Below the pieces are notes generated by a model, which was not told the origin of the DNA, did no database searches, and saw only the letters and a program-made list of their open reading frames with translations. 64,000 bases of DNA from CAWGHZ01 sp963775315 (GTDB taxonomy: Bacteria > Pseudomonadota > Alphaproteobacteria > MPNO01 > DASWLB01). Positions within the stretch are counted from its first letter, which is position 1; each line of letters begins with the position of its first letter. Both the position numbers and the translations under genes were made by a program. Shown here piece by piece: positions 25,751 to 34,473 of this stretch. The DNA is taken from the NCBI GenBank assembly GCA_963775315.1, contig CAVZIN010000011.1:1-64000 (forward strand). The letters are read 5' to 3'.

Positions 25751-26440
25751 ATGCCGTCGAATAAGTCGAGGCCGGGGACGGGCCCGTCGCCCTCCGATGC
25801 GTCCGAAATCGCCCACACGCTGGTATCCGAGGCGCATCATCGGATCTCGAATAATCTTCAGGTCATCGTGGGGCTGGTGCGGCTCCACGCCAGCCGGATC
25901 GGGCGCCAGGCGGGCCCCATTCCGCCCGACGATACCCGCGCGCTGCTCGAGGAGGTCGCGGGGCGCGTTGCGGCGATCGGTCTCCTGCACCAGCGCCTGG
26001 CCGCAACCGTGGGCGGTGCGACTGTCGACATCGACGCCCTGGTGCGCGACATCTGTGAACGCCTCGGCGGGGTGATGTCACAGGGCGGCCAGCCCGCCCT
26101 CCGCGTGACGGGCACGTCCTGCGCCGTGCCGGCGGGGACCGCCGTTCCTGTCGCCCTGATCGTGAACGAACTCGTGACCAACGCCGTGAAGTTCGCCCAT
26201 CACGGTGCCGCCGCCGGCGCGGTGAAGGTCGACACGGTCCTCGCGCCGGACGGGGCTCTGGTCATCGAGGTGACCGACGACGGGCCCGGCCTGCCGGACG
26301 GATTCGATCCCGCGGGCGATGGCGGGCTCGGCTTCCAGGTCATGCGCGCGCTCGCCGGCCAACTCGGCGCGGCCCTCGTGTTTGAGTCCGCGGCACCGGG
26401 GCTGCGTGCCCGCCTCAGCGTCCCTCGCGAACGGCTGTAG
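25751..26440 (+). CDS. Sensorless HisKA_2-type histidine kinase
   Basis: The 229-residue product begins almost directly with the dimerisation helix containing the phospho-accepting His in EAHHRISNNLQVIVGL (about residues 28-43). An HATPase_c domain follows: N box IVNELVTNAVKFAHHG, G1 box DDGPGLPDG, G2 box GGLGFQVM. There is no PAS, GAF or membrane sensor domain. In alphaproteobacteria this kinase class often feeds the PhyR general-stress response. No receiver protein is encoded nearby, so it is an orphan here and its input is unknown. Confidence 0.88.
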   Translation: MPSNKSRPGTGPSPSDASEIAHTLVSEAHHRISNNLQVIVGLVRLHASRIGRQAGPIPPDDTRALLEEVAGRVAAIGLLHQRLAATVGGATVDIDALVRDICERLGGVMSQGGQPALRVTGTSCAVPAGTAVPVALIVNELVTNAVKFAHHGAAAGAVKVDTVLAPDGALVIEVTDDGPGLPDGFDPAGDGGLGFQVMRALAGQLGAALVFESAAPGLRARLSVPRERL

Positions 26441-26515
26441 TGCCTGCGAATCGGTCGGACTTGTCATTCGTCCGCGCGCGTGATTCTATCCGCCCATCCT
26501 TGCAGGAGGGCTCGA

Positions 26516-26821
26516 ATGGCTAAGCAGGCTGCGGCGGCGAAACAGGCCACCGTCACGATGAAGCATCTGGCCGCGGAGATCGCGCAGAAGCACGACATGT
26601 CCAAGAAGGACGCCGAGGCGGCGTTGGGCGAGTTCGTGACACTGGTGACGCGGCATCTCAAGAAGGGCGACCGGCTGCGGCTGTCCGGCCTGGGCGTCCT
26701 GCAGGTCCGCAAGCGGGCGGCGCGCATGGGCCGCAACCCCGCCACCGGCGAGCAGATCAAGATCAAGGCTTCCAAGAAGGTCGCGTTCCGGCCCGCGAAG
26801 GAGCTGAAGGAGTCCGTCTAA
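26516..26821 (+). CDS. HU-family DNA-binding protein
   Basis: The 101-residue product has an N-terminal Ala/Lys/Gln-rich extension (MAKQAAAAKQATVT) before the HU/IHF core. The core shows the helical part (HLAAEIAQKHDMSKKDAEAALGEFV), GDRLRLSGLGVLQVRKRAARMGRNPATGEQIKI with the DNA-intercalating Pro loop, and a C-terminal KVAFRPAKELKE helix. HU bends DNA and compacts the nucleoid. The ATG at 26516 follows AGGAGG. The extension makes it slightly longer than the 90-residue norm. Confidence 0.93.
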   Translation: MAKQAAAAKQATVTMKHLAAEIAQKHDMSKKDAEAALGEFVTLVTRHLKKGDRLRLSGLGVLQVRKRAARMGRNPATGEQIKIKASKKVAFRPAKELKESV

Positions 26822-27021
26822 CCGGCGGGCTTCCGGCCGTGGCGGGGCTGCGCGTCCTGCGCGCGGCCCCCTCCCAGTCCCTCGGGCCGGCTGTGACTTT
26901 TTCGGCATCCGCCCGTTTCTGCGCCTGGCGGAAGCCGAAGCACGAAGTTTTTCAGATGCTTGCGGCTGACGATCGGCGTAAGCTCCCGGCCGCATTGGCG
27001 TAACGAAACACGGGGGGAGCC

Positions 27022-28326
27022 GTGCGAAGGTCGTTGGGAACGATCATGCTGCCGCTTGCGGTGGCAGTTGCCACAGCCGGGGGCATCCACGGCGCGCTGG
27101 CGCAAAGCGTCACGTTTCAGCCGTTGCAACCCACGGAAGAGGCCGGTTCCGAGGACGTGACGCGGGGCGCGACGGTAATGAACCGGGCGCGGCCCGAACT
27201 CGACGCGCTCGGCGTGCCGATTGGTGGATTTTACCTCTATCCGCGACTTTCGGCGGGCGAGGCGTTCCGCGACAACGTGTTCGACGCCGAAAGCAATCCG
27301 CAGTCGGACGCGATCACGGACATCCGCCCCTCGCTGCGGCTGCAGTCGAACTTCGGCCGGCATGCGATTTCGCTCTATTCCGACGCCGACATCGGCCGCT
27401 ACATCGACCACACGCGCGAGGATTACAACGACTACACGGTCGGCGGCCAGGGACGGCTCGACGTGGTCGGCCGCTCGCACCTCGACCTCGGCACCAGCTA
27501 CAAGCATCTCCACGAGGATCGCGCTTCGCCCAACGACGTCGGTGGCATCACCCCGACAGGATACAACGACACCAACGTCTCGTTCGGCGGCACCGCCGCG
27601 CTCGCCCGGGTCAACGCGCGCGTCGAGGCGACCTACGACCGGCTCGACTATTCCAACGTGCTGTCGCCGACCGGCCTGACGCTCGACAATGCGGGCCGCA
27701 ACCGCGACGAGTACAACGTCATGACCCAGGTCGGGTACGAGCTCGCGCCGCTGCGCGACGTGTTCGTGCGCGGCAGCTACAACATGCGCGACTACGACCG
27801 CACGTTCGACATCGGCGGGTTCCAGCGCTCGTCGAACGGGTACGAGGTGGCGGTGGGCGCGAACTACGACCTGACCGGCGTGACATTCGCCCAGGCATTC
27901 CTCGGCTATCGCAGCCAGAGCTACGACGACCCCCGCCTCGCCAACGTGTCCGGCGTCGCGGCGGGCGCGCAGCTCGTCTGGAACGTGACGCGGCTCACGA
28001 CCGTCACCGCCTCGCTGACGCGCGACGTGGACGAGACGACGCTGAGCGGCGCGTCGAGCTATTTCTCGACCGATTTCGGCTTGCAGGTAGACCATGAGCT
28101 GTTGCGCAACCTGATCCTTCGCGCGAACGCCCTTTACGGCAACGACAGCTTCAACGGCATCAGCCGCAACGACGATCGCTACCAGGCCGGGTTCGGCGCG
28201 GTCTACCAGATGAACCGCTTCTTCGCGCTCAGCGGCGACTACACGTTCCGCGGCCGCCAGTCGAACGTGGCCGGCCAGGATTTCGTCGAAAACGTCGTCG
28301 CCGTCCGCCTGACCGCCCGCTACTAG
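27022..28326 (+). CDS. Outer-membrane beta-barrel protein of the polysaccharide locus
   Basis: The 434-residue product starts at GTG 27022 after GGGGGGAGCC. It has a signal peptide (about residues 1-29, ending GALAQ), then a long series of amphipathic beta strands rich in Tyr, Arg and Asp, ending in an aromatic strand (NVVAVRLTARY), typical of outer-membrane barrels of the BBP2/PF10082 type. Such proteins often open exopolysaccharide loci. Position, just upstream of Wza-like and Wzc-like genes, suggests a role in export or anchoring of the polymer. The 200 bases before it have no ORF and presumably hold the promoter of the locus. Confidence 0.82.
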   Translation: MRRSLGTIMLPLAVAVATAGGIHGALAQSVTFQPLQPTEEAGSEDVTRGATVMNRARPELDALGVPIGGFYLYPRLSAGEAFRDNVFDAESNPQSDAITDIRPSLRLQSNFGRHAISLYSDADIGRYIDHTREDYNDYTVGGQGRLDVVGRSHLDLGTSYKHLHEDRASPNDVGGITPTGYNDTNVSFGGTAALARVNARVEATYDRLDYSNVLSPTGLTLDNAGRNRDEYNVMTQVGYELAPLRDVFVRGSYNMRDYDRTFDIGGFQRSSNGYEVAVGANYDLTGVTFAQAFLGYRSQSYDDPRLANVSGVAAGAQLVWNVTRLTTVTASLTRDVDETTLSGASSYFSTDFGLQVDHELLRNLILRANALYGNDSFNGISRNDDRYQAGFGAVYQMNRFFALSGDYTFRGRQSNVAGQDFVENVVAVRLTARY

Positions 28327-28384
28327 AGCGAGCGTCCCAAGCTCCGGCTTCGCGGAAGCCGCACCGCCGCGCCCGCCCGTTTCC

Positions 28385-28411
28385 GCCGGCGCGCGCTTCT
28401 GCCGCGCCGGC
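28385..28411 (+). repeat. Hairpin between barrel and export-protein genes
   Basis: GCCGGCGCG (28385-28393) and CGCGCCGGC (28403-28411) are exact reverse complements with a nine-base loop. It lies in the 231-base gap between the barrel gene and the Wza-like gene. No T-run follows; it could be an attenuator or mRNA processing/stability element. The rest of the gap shows no ORF. Confidence 0.45.
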
Positions 28412-28557
28412 AACGCGGCCAGCCTCCGATTGGTCACACGAACCGCGCGGGATGGCGCGTCAGGTTCGCCGTTGACGCCGAGAAGTGCGGGTCACGCCGG
28501 CCGACAGCGCCCGACCCCCGTTGCTTCTGCCGTTCGACGATCACGGGGTACCGACCG

Positions 28558-29160
28558 ATGAGACCATTCGCTTCCGTGTTCCGTGCCGCCGCCCGGTCCG
28601 CGCTCGCGGCCGGCGCCATCGCGGCGCTCGTCACCGTCTCCGCCTGCTCCGGCGGCGATTATCCGGAGGCGCCGGCGCCGACCGGCCAGTCCGCCGAGGC
28701 TGGCCTCGCCGGCTACAGGCTGGGCGCGGGTGACCATGTGCGCATTATCGTCTTCGGACAAAAGAACCTGACCGGCGAGTATACGGTCGACGGGCAGGGG
28801 CGGCTCGCATTCCCGCTGATCGGCAACGTCCAGGCCGGCGGTGAGACGGGCCAGCAGCTCGCCGCGGAGCTCGAGCACAAGCTCTCGCCGGACTACCTGA
28901 AGAACCCGAACGTCAGCGTCGAGATCATCAACTATCGCCCGTTCTACATCGTGGGCGAGGTGCATAAGCCCGGCAGCTATCCCTACGTCAGCGGGATGCG
29001 CGTGATCAACGCGGTGGCGCTCGCCGGCGGCTTCACCTACCGCGCGCGCGAGGGCGACTTCTACATACGGCGCGCCTCCAGCGGAAAGAAGTACGACGCC
29101 GGTCCGGGGACCGTCGTCTATCCCGGCGACGTCGTGACCGTCCGCGAGCGGTACTTCTGA
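28558..29160 (+). CDS. Polysaccharide export protein, Wza family
   Basis: The 200-residue product has a lipoprotein-type leader ending in VSAC (about residue 27). A Poly_export domain follows (YRLGAGDHVRIIVFGQKNLTGEYTVDGQGRLAFPLIGNV), then an SLBB segment (RPFYIVGEVHKPGSYPYVSGM and the RRASSGKKY region). Wza-type proteins form the outer-membrane exit channel for capsular or exopolysaccharide. It is short compared with E. coli Wza (about 380) but normal for alphaproteobacterial single-SLBB members. Its TGA overlaps the next ATG by one base. Confidence 0.92.
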   Translation: MRPFASVFRAAARSALAAGAIAALVTVSACSGGDYPEAPAPTGQSAEAGLAGYRLGAGDHVRIIVFGQKNLTGEYTVDGQGRLAFPLIGNVQAGGETGQQLAAELEHKLSPDYLKNPNVSVEIINYRPFYIVGEVHKPGSYPYVSGMRVINAVALAGGFTYRAREGDFYIRRASSGKKYDAGPGTVVYPGDVVTVRERYF

Positions 29161-31430
29161 TGCGCGCCCCCGAACGCAATCTCACCTCGTTCGACGGCCG
29201 GCGCGGCGTGCAGCGCCTGCCCCCGCCGGAATACGTCTACGTCGCACCGTCCGACCTGGCGGGCACGTTGCGGAAGCTCTGGCGACGCAAGTTTCTGATC
29301 CTCGGAATCACCGTCGCATGCCTCGCCATTGCGGCGCTCGCCGGGATCCTGATGCAGGACCGCTACGCCGCGACGGCCGAGGTGCGCGTCGGGATTCCGC
29401 AGGCGCACTTCGCCGATTTGCAGACGATGCCGGAGGCGATCGCGCCCAACGCCGAAACGATGGAGACCGAGGCCGACGCGGCCCAGTCGCGCGCCATCGC
29501 GACCGAGGCGGTGAAGCGGCTCGGGCTCGACAAGGATCCGGAGTTCAACGCGGCGCTGCGCGCACCCAGCACCTGGCAGAAGATCGCCGGCGAGACGTGG
29601 AACATCATCACCCTCGGCTTCCTCCGCCACCCGCACCGCCGGCCCGCGCCGGTCGCGACGAACGGCGACCATTACGACCCGCAGCAGAACGTCGTGGACG
29701 CGCTCCTCGGCCATCTGGACGTCACCCAGGAAGGCCGCTCGCACATGCTCGAGGTGAAGGCGAGCTCGGAAAGCCCGTTCAAGGCGTCGCGCATCGCCAA
29801 CACCGTCGCCAACCTCTATGTCGAAAGCCGGCTCGAAGCGCGCGCCCACCAGAACAGCTCGACCGGCAGCTGGCTCGATCAGCAGATCGCGCGGCTCCGC
29901 AACCGCGTTGACACGGCCGAGCGCGCGGTCGAGGACTATCGCCGCAAGGAAGGGCTCTACCAGACCAAGGAGGCGAGCGTGACCGAGCAGCAGCTCGGCG
30001 AGCTCAATACCCAGCTCATCCTCGCCCAGACCGAGATGGCGGGCGCCCGCGCCAAGCTCTCGGACGCCCAGAAGCTGCTGCACGGCAATGTCGACGCGGT
30101 GCCGGCGGTGCTCGCCTCGCCCACCATCGTCGCGCTGAAGCAGCAGGAGGCCGAGGTCGAGCGCCATGCGGCCGAGCTGCGTTCGACCTATGGGCCGAAG
30201 CATCCCGAGGTGCAGAACGCGCTGGCCGAGGACCGTGACATCAAGCGCAAGATCCGCACCGAGGTGGGCCGAATCGTCGAGGGCCTGCGCAACGAGGCGC
30301 GCACGGCCGAGGCGCGCTACAGCGCACTCCGCCAGAACCTCGCGCAGCTCAAGGGGGAGATGGGCACGAGCAACAGCAAGTCCGTGAAGCTCCACGAGCT
30401 CGAGCGCGAGGCCGATGCGAGCCGCAGCCTCTACCAGAACTTCCTCCTGCGGTATCAGGAGACGCAGGCGCAGCAGAACTTCATCGGCGCCGACAGCCGC
30501 GTCATCTCGCTCGCCGTGCCGCCGCTCTCCCCGACCTTCCCGCCTCGCAAGCTGATGCTGGTGCTCGGCGGGCTGGTCGGACTCGCCCTCGGCGCGTTCC
30601 TGGCACTTCTCGCCGAGCAGATGGACCGCTCCTTCCGCACCTCGGACGACGTGGAGGAGGAGACCCAGCTTCCCACGCTTGCCATGGTGCCGCGCGTTCG
30701 CGGCGCGCGCGGAATGATCCGCGCCGTGCTGAAGGACCCGGACTCGCCCTTCTGCCAGGCGCTGCGCAAACTGCATACCTCGCTGGTGTTCGCCGGCGCC
30801 AAGGGCGTGCCGCCCAAGGTGGTGCTGTTCACCTCCACCCTGCCCGGCGAAGGGAAGTCGAGCCTCTGCGTTTCTCTCGCCCGCCAGCTCGCGCTCGACG
30901 GCATGCGGGTGATCGTGCTCGATTGCGACTGGCACCGGCCGAACGTCCACCGCCTGTTCAACGCACGCAACCAGGATGGGCTGTCCGATGCGCTGCGGCG
31001 CGAGTTTGATGGCATTCCCGCCGCCGAGAACGCGCTGCAGGAGATCACTTACGTCGACCAGCCGTCCGGTGCGCATGCCATTTTCGCCGGCAACGCGCGG
31101 CGGATTGGCCGTGGCGCGGTGCGGTTCGACCGGCTTCGCGCGGTGGTGGAGCATCTCGCCCAGCACTACGACCACGTGCTGATCGACGGGCCGCCCGTGC
31201 TGGTCGGCACGGAGGCGCTCTACCTCTCGCGCCTCGCGCACGTGTCGCTGTTCGTCGTGCGCTGGGGGCGCACCAGCCGCGAGGAGGTCCTCAACGCGCT
31301 TCGCCAGCTGCGGGAGGTGCGGGCGCGAATCGCCGGCACGGTGCTGTCGCAGGTGAGCCCCCGCCGCTACCGCCACTATGGGCGCGGGCCGCTCAACTAC
31401 CACTACGCCCGCCCGGGCATCCGGGCCTAG
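29160..31430 (+). CDS. Wzc-type polysaccharide co-polymerase and tyrosine autokinase
   Basis: The 756-residue product has an N-terminal Wzz domain with a first membrane span at about residues 42-63, a long periplasmic coiled-coil region (residues 220-440), and a second span near 462-485 preceded by PPLSPTFPPRK. A cytoplasmic BY-kinase domain follows with Walker A TLPGEGKSS (about 561-569) and Walker A' VIVLDCDW. The C-terminal tail contains four clustered tyrosines (RRYRHYGRGPLNYHYARP) for autophosphorylation. It controls chain length and export together with the Wza-like protein encoded just before. A one-base TGATG overlap couples the two. Confidence 0.95.
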   Translation: MRAPERNLTSFDGRRGVQRLPPPEYVYVAPSDLAGTLRKLWRRKFLILGITVACLAIAALAGILMQDRYAATAEVRVGIPQAHFADLQTMPEAIAPNAETMETEADAAQSRAIATEAVKRLGLDKDPEFNAALRAPSTWQKIAGETWNIITLGFLRHPHRRPAPVATNGDHYDPQQNVVDALLGHLDVTQEGRSHMLEVKASSESPFKASRIANTVANLYVESRLEARAHQNSSTGSWLDQQIARLRNRVDTAERAVEDYRRKEGLYQTKEASVTEQQLGELNTQLILAQTEMAGARAKLSDAQKLLHGNVDAVPAVLASPTIVALKQQEAEVERHAAELRSTYGPKHPEVQNALAEDRDIKRKIRTEVGRIVEGLRNEARTAEARYSALRQNLAQLKGEMGTSNSKSVKLHELEREADASRSLYQNFLLRYQETQAQQNFIGADSRVISLAVPPLSPTFPPRKLMLVLGGLVGLALGAFLALLAEQMDRSFRTSDDVEEETQLPTLAMVPRVRGARGMIRAVLKDPDSPFCQALRKLHTSLVFAGAKGVPPKVVLFTSTLPGEGKSSLCVSLARQLALDGMRVIVLDCDWHRPNVHRLFNARNQDGLSDALRREFDGIPAAENALQEITYVDQPSGAHAIFAGNARRIGRGAVRFDRLRAVVEHLAQHYDHVLIDGPPVLVGTEALYLSRLAHVSLFVVRWGRTSREEVLNALRQLREVRARIAGTVLSQVSPRRYRHYGRGPLNYHYARPGIRA

Positions 31431-31434
31431 GGCG

Positions 31435-32649
31435 GTGGACGCCGACGAACGGACGGACACGCTTCTGGTCACGCAGTACTACGACCCGGAGCCCATCGGC
31501 TCCGCGCCCTTCTGCACCGACCTCGCGGCCTGCCTCGCCGCCCGCGGCGTGCGGGTGAAGGTGCTGACCAACCGGCCATCCTACCCGGATCGCGCGGTGC
31601 CCGCCGACTATCGCCGCGGCGCACGGGATTCCGAGGTGGCGAACGGCGTGGCGGTCGAGCGGGTGGCGCCGTGGATCGCCGGACGGTCCGCCCTCGGCCG
31701 CATCGCGACCGATGCCGCCTTCCTCGCGCGCGGCCGCTTCGCGCTGGCACGCCGGCGGGTGCGGCCGGCGGCCTTGGTCATCTCGCTCAGCCCATCCATT
31801 CTCAGCGTGCTGCTCGGGCGCGCCTGTGCCGCGCGGGGCGGGCGACACGTCGTCATCGTGCACGACATCGAATCCGGTATCGCCGATGGGCTCGGCATGG
31901 TCCGGCTCGGACTCGCGCTCCGCGCCTTCAAGGCGGTGGAGCGGTTTGCGCTCGACCGTGCCGACCTGATCGTCGCCCCCTCGGCCCGCATGCGCGACCG
32001 GCTGGTCGAGCTCGGCGTCACCGCGCCGATCCGGGTGATCCCGCTCTGGGTGGACGCCGAGCGCATCCGCCCGCTGCCCATGCCGGACGCGCGGCCGAAG
32101 ACGATCCTCTACAGCGGAAACATCGGCCGCAAGCAGGGACTCGGCCAGATACTCGACCTCGCCGACGCGCTGCGCGGCAACGACGCGGAGCTGCGCTTCG
32201 TCATCCGTGGCGACGGCGGCGCGCGCGAAGCGCTGGAGCGCGAGGCGGCCACGCGCGGGCTCGCGAACATCGCGTTCGCGCCGCTCGCCCCGCCGGCCCG
32301 GCTCGCCGAAGGGCTGGCGGAAGGGCACGTCCATTTGGTGCCGCAGGACCCGCGCGCGGCCGATTTCGCCATCCCGTCGAAGATTTTCGCCATCATGGCG
32401 GCCGGGCGGCCGTTCGTCGCCACCGCCGCGCCCGGCAGCGCGCTGTGGGAGATGCAGCAGGAGAGCGGCGCATTCCTCTGCGTGCCGCCCTACGACATCG
32501 CGGCCTTCGCCGACACGGTACTGCGCCTTGCTCGCGACGACGCGCTCGCCGCCGAGATCGGCGCGCGCGGCCGGCGCTACGTCGAAGCGCACTACGCGCG
32601 CGACGTGGTGACGCGCCAGCTGGTCGGTTGCATCGAGGGCGCCGGCTGA
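31435..32649 (+). CDS. Glycosyltransferase, GT4/WcaI-like
   Basis: The 404-residue GT-B enzyme starts at GTG 31435, four bases after the Wzc-like stop. The N-terminal half opens with LLVTQYYDPEPIGSAPFCTDLAACLAARGVRVKVLT, typical of WcaI-type transferases. The C-terminal half has the nucleotide-sugar site YSGNIGRKQGL and the EX7E-like region ADFAIPSKIFAIMAAGRPFVAT. It adds one sugar from an activated donor to the lipid-linked repeat unit on the cytoplasmic face; donor and acceptor are unknown. Confidence 0.88.
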   Translation: MDADERTDTLLVTQYYDPEPIGSAPFCTDLAACLAARGVRVKVLTNRPSYPDRAVPADYRRGARDSEVANGVAVERVAPWIAGRSALGRIATDAAFLARGRFALARRRVRPAALVISLSPSILSVLLGRACAARGGRHVVIVHDIESGIADGLGMVRLGLALRAFKAVERFALDRADLIVAPSARMRDRLVELGVTAPIRVIPLWVDAERIRPLPMPDARPKTILYSGNIGRKQGLGQILDLADALRGNDAELRFVIRGDGGAREALEREAATRGLANIAFAPLAPPARLAEGLAEGHVHLVPQDPRAADFAIPSKIFAIMAAGRPFVATAAPGSALWEMQQESGAFLCVPPYDIAAFADTVLRLARDDALAAEIGARGRRYVEAHYARDVVTRQLVGCIEGAG

Positions 32650-32653
32650 CCGC

Positions 32654-33922
32654 ATGCCGGATCGGCCGCGCCACGTCCTCGTGTTCGAACCCGACGGCCG
32701 CGGCCATGCCGAAGAATGGCTCAGTCACATCCTGCGCCATGCTTGCGACGCGCCGACGCCGATCCGCGTCACTTTGGCCATCGCCGACACGCTGGTTCCC
32801 CCTCTCTCGACGCTGATCCCGCGCGGCGGCGGGGGGCGAGTCACATTCGTTCCGCTCGATGCCGGGCGCTGCCGTGCCTGCATCGACCGCCCGCTGACCC
32901 GTGCCGCCTTCGCGCGCTGGCATCTGATGCGCGACTGCCTCGACCGGTCCGGCGCGGACGAGGGCATCTTTCTCACCATCGACCTGCTGTCGCTGCCGCT
33001 CGCCCTCGGGCACGGGATGGGCGGCAGGCGCGTCGACGGCGTGTTGTTCCGCCCCTCCGTCCATTATCGCGCCCTTGGCGACACCACGCCGACCTTGGCC
33101 GAGCGCGTGCGCGACGCACGAAAGCGCATTCTCTATGCGCGCATGCTGCGCAATCCGGCACTCGCCCGCGTGCTGTCGCTCGATCCCTACTTCGCCGCGG
33201 TCGCGCACCGCGAATTTCGCCACGGCGACAAGGTCGTCGCGCTCGCCGATCCGGCTGCGGTGCCGGCGGGTGCGGATGACCTCCCCAAGGCACCGAGCCC
33301 ATTTCCCCCGGACCGCACCGCCCTCCTCATGTTCGGTGAACTCACCGAGCGGAAGGGCATCCTGCCGCTTCTCGACGCGTGCGCGCTGGTCGATGCCCGC
33401 ACGGCCGCGCGCGCCGCGGTGCTGATCGCGGGCCGCATCGCGCCCGAGCTGCGCGCGGTCGTCGGGGACCGCGTCGCCGCGCTGCGCGTGCATCGTCCGG
33501 AGCTCTGGATCGCGCTCGACGACCGAAGGCTTCCCACGGACGAGCTGATGACGGCAGTCGCGGCTTGCGACATCGTGCTCGCGCCCTATCAGCGCTTCGT
33601 CGGGTCCAGCGGCGTGCTGGTCTGGGCGGCGCGCTTCGCGCGGCCCGTCATCACACAGAGCTACGGCCTGCTGGGACGTCTTGTCGCGGATTACAGTCTC
33701 GGACTCGCAATCGACACGATGCGGCCACAGGCGATCGCCGATGCGCTCGCCGCATCGGTAGACGGCGCGGCGCAGCACGCGTTCGATGCCACGCGCGCAA
33801 GCGCTTTCGTGCAAGGGCACAGCGGCGCGACGTTCGCGGCGCAGGTGCTGGGAATGCCTGATTCGCAGGCAGATTCGGCATGCGGCCGATCACCGGACCG
33901 CCTCGCCGGAACCACCGCGTAG
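32654..33922 (+). CDS. Glycosyltransferase-like protein of the GT-B fold
   Basis: The 422-residue product begins HVLVFEPDGRGHAEEWLSHIL. It has a C-terminal Rossmann half with ALLMFGELTERKGILPLLDA, ACDIVLAPYQRFVGSSGVLVWAARFARPVI and LADYSLGLAIDTM-like segments, the pattern of GT4-related transferases. It is divergent from the other glycosyltransferases of the locus; the donor is unknown. It starts four bases after the previous gene and probably shares its transcript. The last 25 residues look like an unstructured extension. Confidence 0.78.
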   Translation: MPDRPRHVLVFEPDGRGHAEEWLSHILRHACDAPTPIRVTLAIADTLVPPLSTLIPRGGGGRVTFVPLDAGRCRACIDRPLTRAAFARWHLMRDCLDRSGADEGIFLTIDLLSLPLALGHGMGGRRVDGVLFRPSVHYRALGDTTPTLAERVRDARKRILYARMLRNPALARVLSLDPYFAAVAHREFRHGDKVVALADPAAVPAGADDLPKAPSPFPPDRTALLMFGELTERKGILPLLDACALVDARTAARAAVLIAGRIAPELRAVVGDRVAALRVHRPELWIALDDRRLPTDELMTAVAACDIVLAPYQRFVGSSGVLVWAARFARPVITQSYGLLGRLVADYSLGLAIDTMRPQAIADALAASVDGAAQHAFDATRASAFVQGHSGATFAAQVLGMPDSQADSACGRSPDRLAGTTA

Positions 33923-34011
33923 TCACCCCGCGCCGCAACGCGGCCATGAGACATTCCCCACGTCTTTGCAGCGTACGTCGCCATTCGGGCGAACGCGGTG
34001 AGATCAGTATT

Positions 34012-34473
34012 GTGGGAGTGTGCAGCGTGCGTTTGGCATTGGCTCAGACGGGTTCGCGAAACGACTTCGCCGCCGGGTTGGACTCGGCGCGCCGCGCCTC
34101 GCAACGCGTCGTGTGCGGAATGATTGGCGGCGCCGAGGCGGCGACGATCTTCGGCTCGGGCATGTTCGTGCACTGGCTCGCGCCGCCCTCATGGCGCATC
34201 GAGGCCGCGCATCATCTCGGTACCTACGCGTTCGGCGCGCTCCTGACGCTGCATATCGCGCGCATCCTCGGCGGCTATCGACCGGACGGCGCGTGGAGCC
34301 TCGCCGGCGGGCTCGGCCGGTTGATGGCCGGCTGGTTTGCGTCGGTCGCCATCGTCGGCTTCCTGAGCTGGAGCGTCACGTTGCGCGCGCCTTTCGGGGG
34401 CGAATGGTTCATTGCCTGGGTCGCGTCCGCGACGGGGGACTCGTGTTCGTCCGTACCGTCGCCTGCGTGCTGA
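34012..34473 (+). pseudogene. N-terminal fragment of a frameshifted WbaP-type transferase
   Basis: This frame, which can start at GTG 34012, 34018 or 34027, encodes four hydrophobic spans (GGAEAATIFGSGMFVHWLA, YAFGALLTLHIARIL, GRLMAGWFASVAIVGFLSW, and a span broken at FIAWVASATG). This is the N-terminal membrane domain of a polyprenyl-phosphate hexose-1-phosphate transferase. After GCG ACG GGG it runs out of frame and stops at TGA 34471-34473. Adding one G to the G5 tract at 34434-34438 joins it in frame to the following catalytic part (ATG-GLVFVRTVACVLMGHLRESG). The stop overlaps the ATG at 34473 as TGATG. It may be a sequencing error, a variable tract or a real break. Confidence 0.8.

Noticed and set aside
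29118..31472. 784-codon open frame antisense to the Wzc-like gene
   Set aside because: It is a shadow frame. The plus strand has a complete, motif-rich co-polymerase/kinase with overlapping coupled neighbours.
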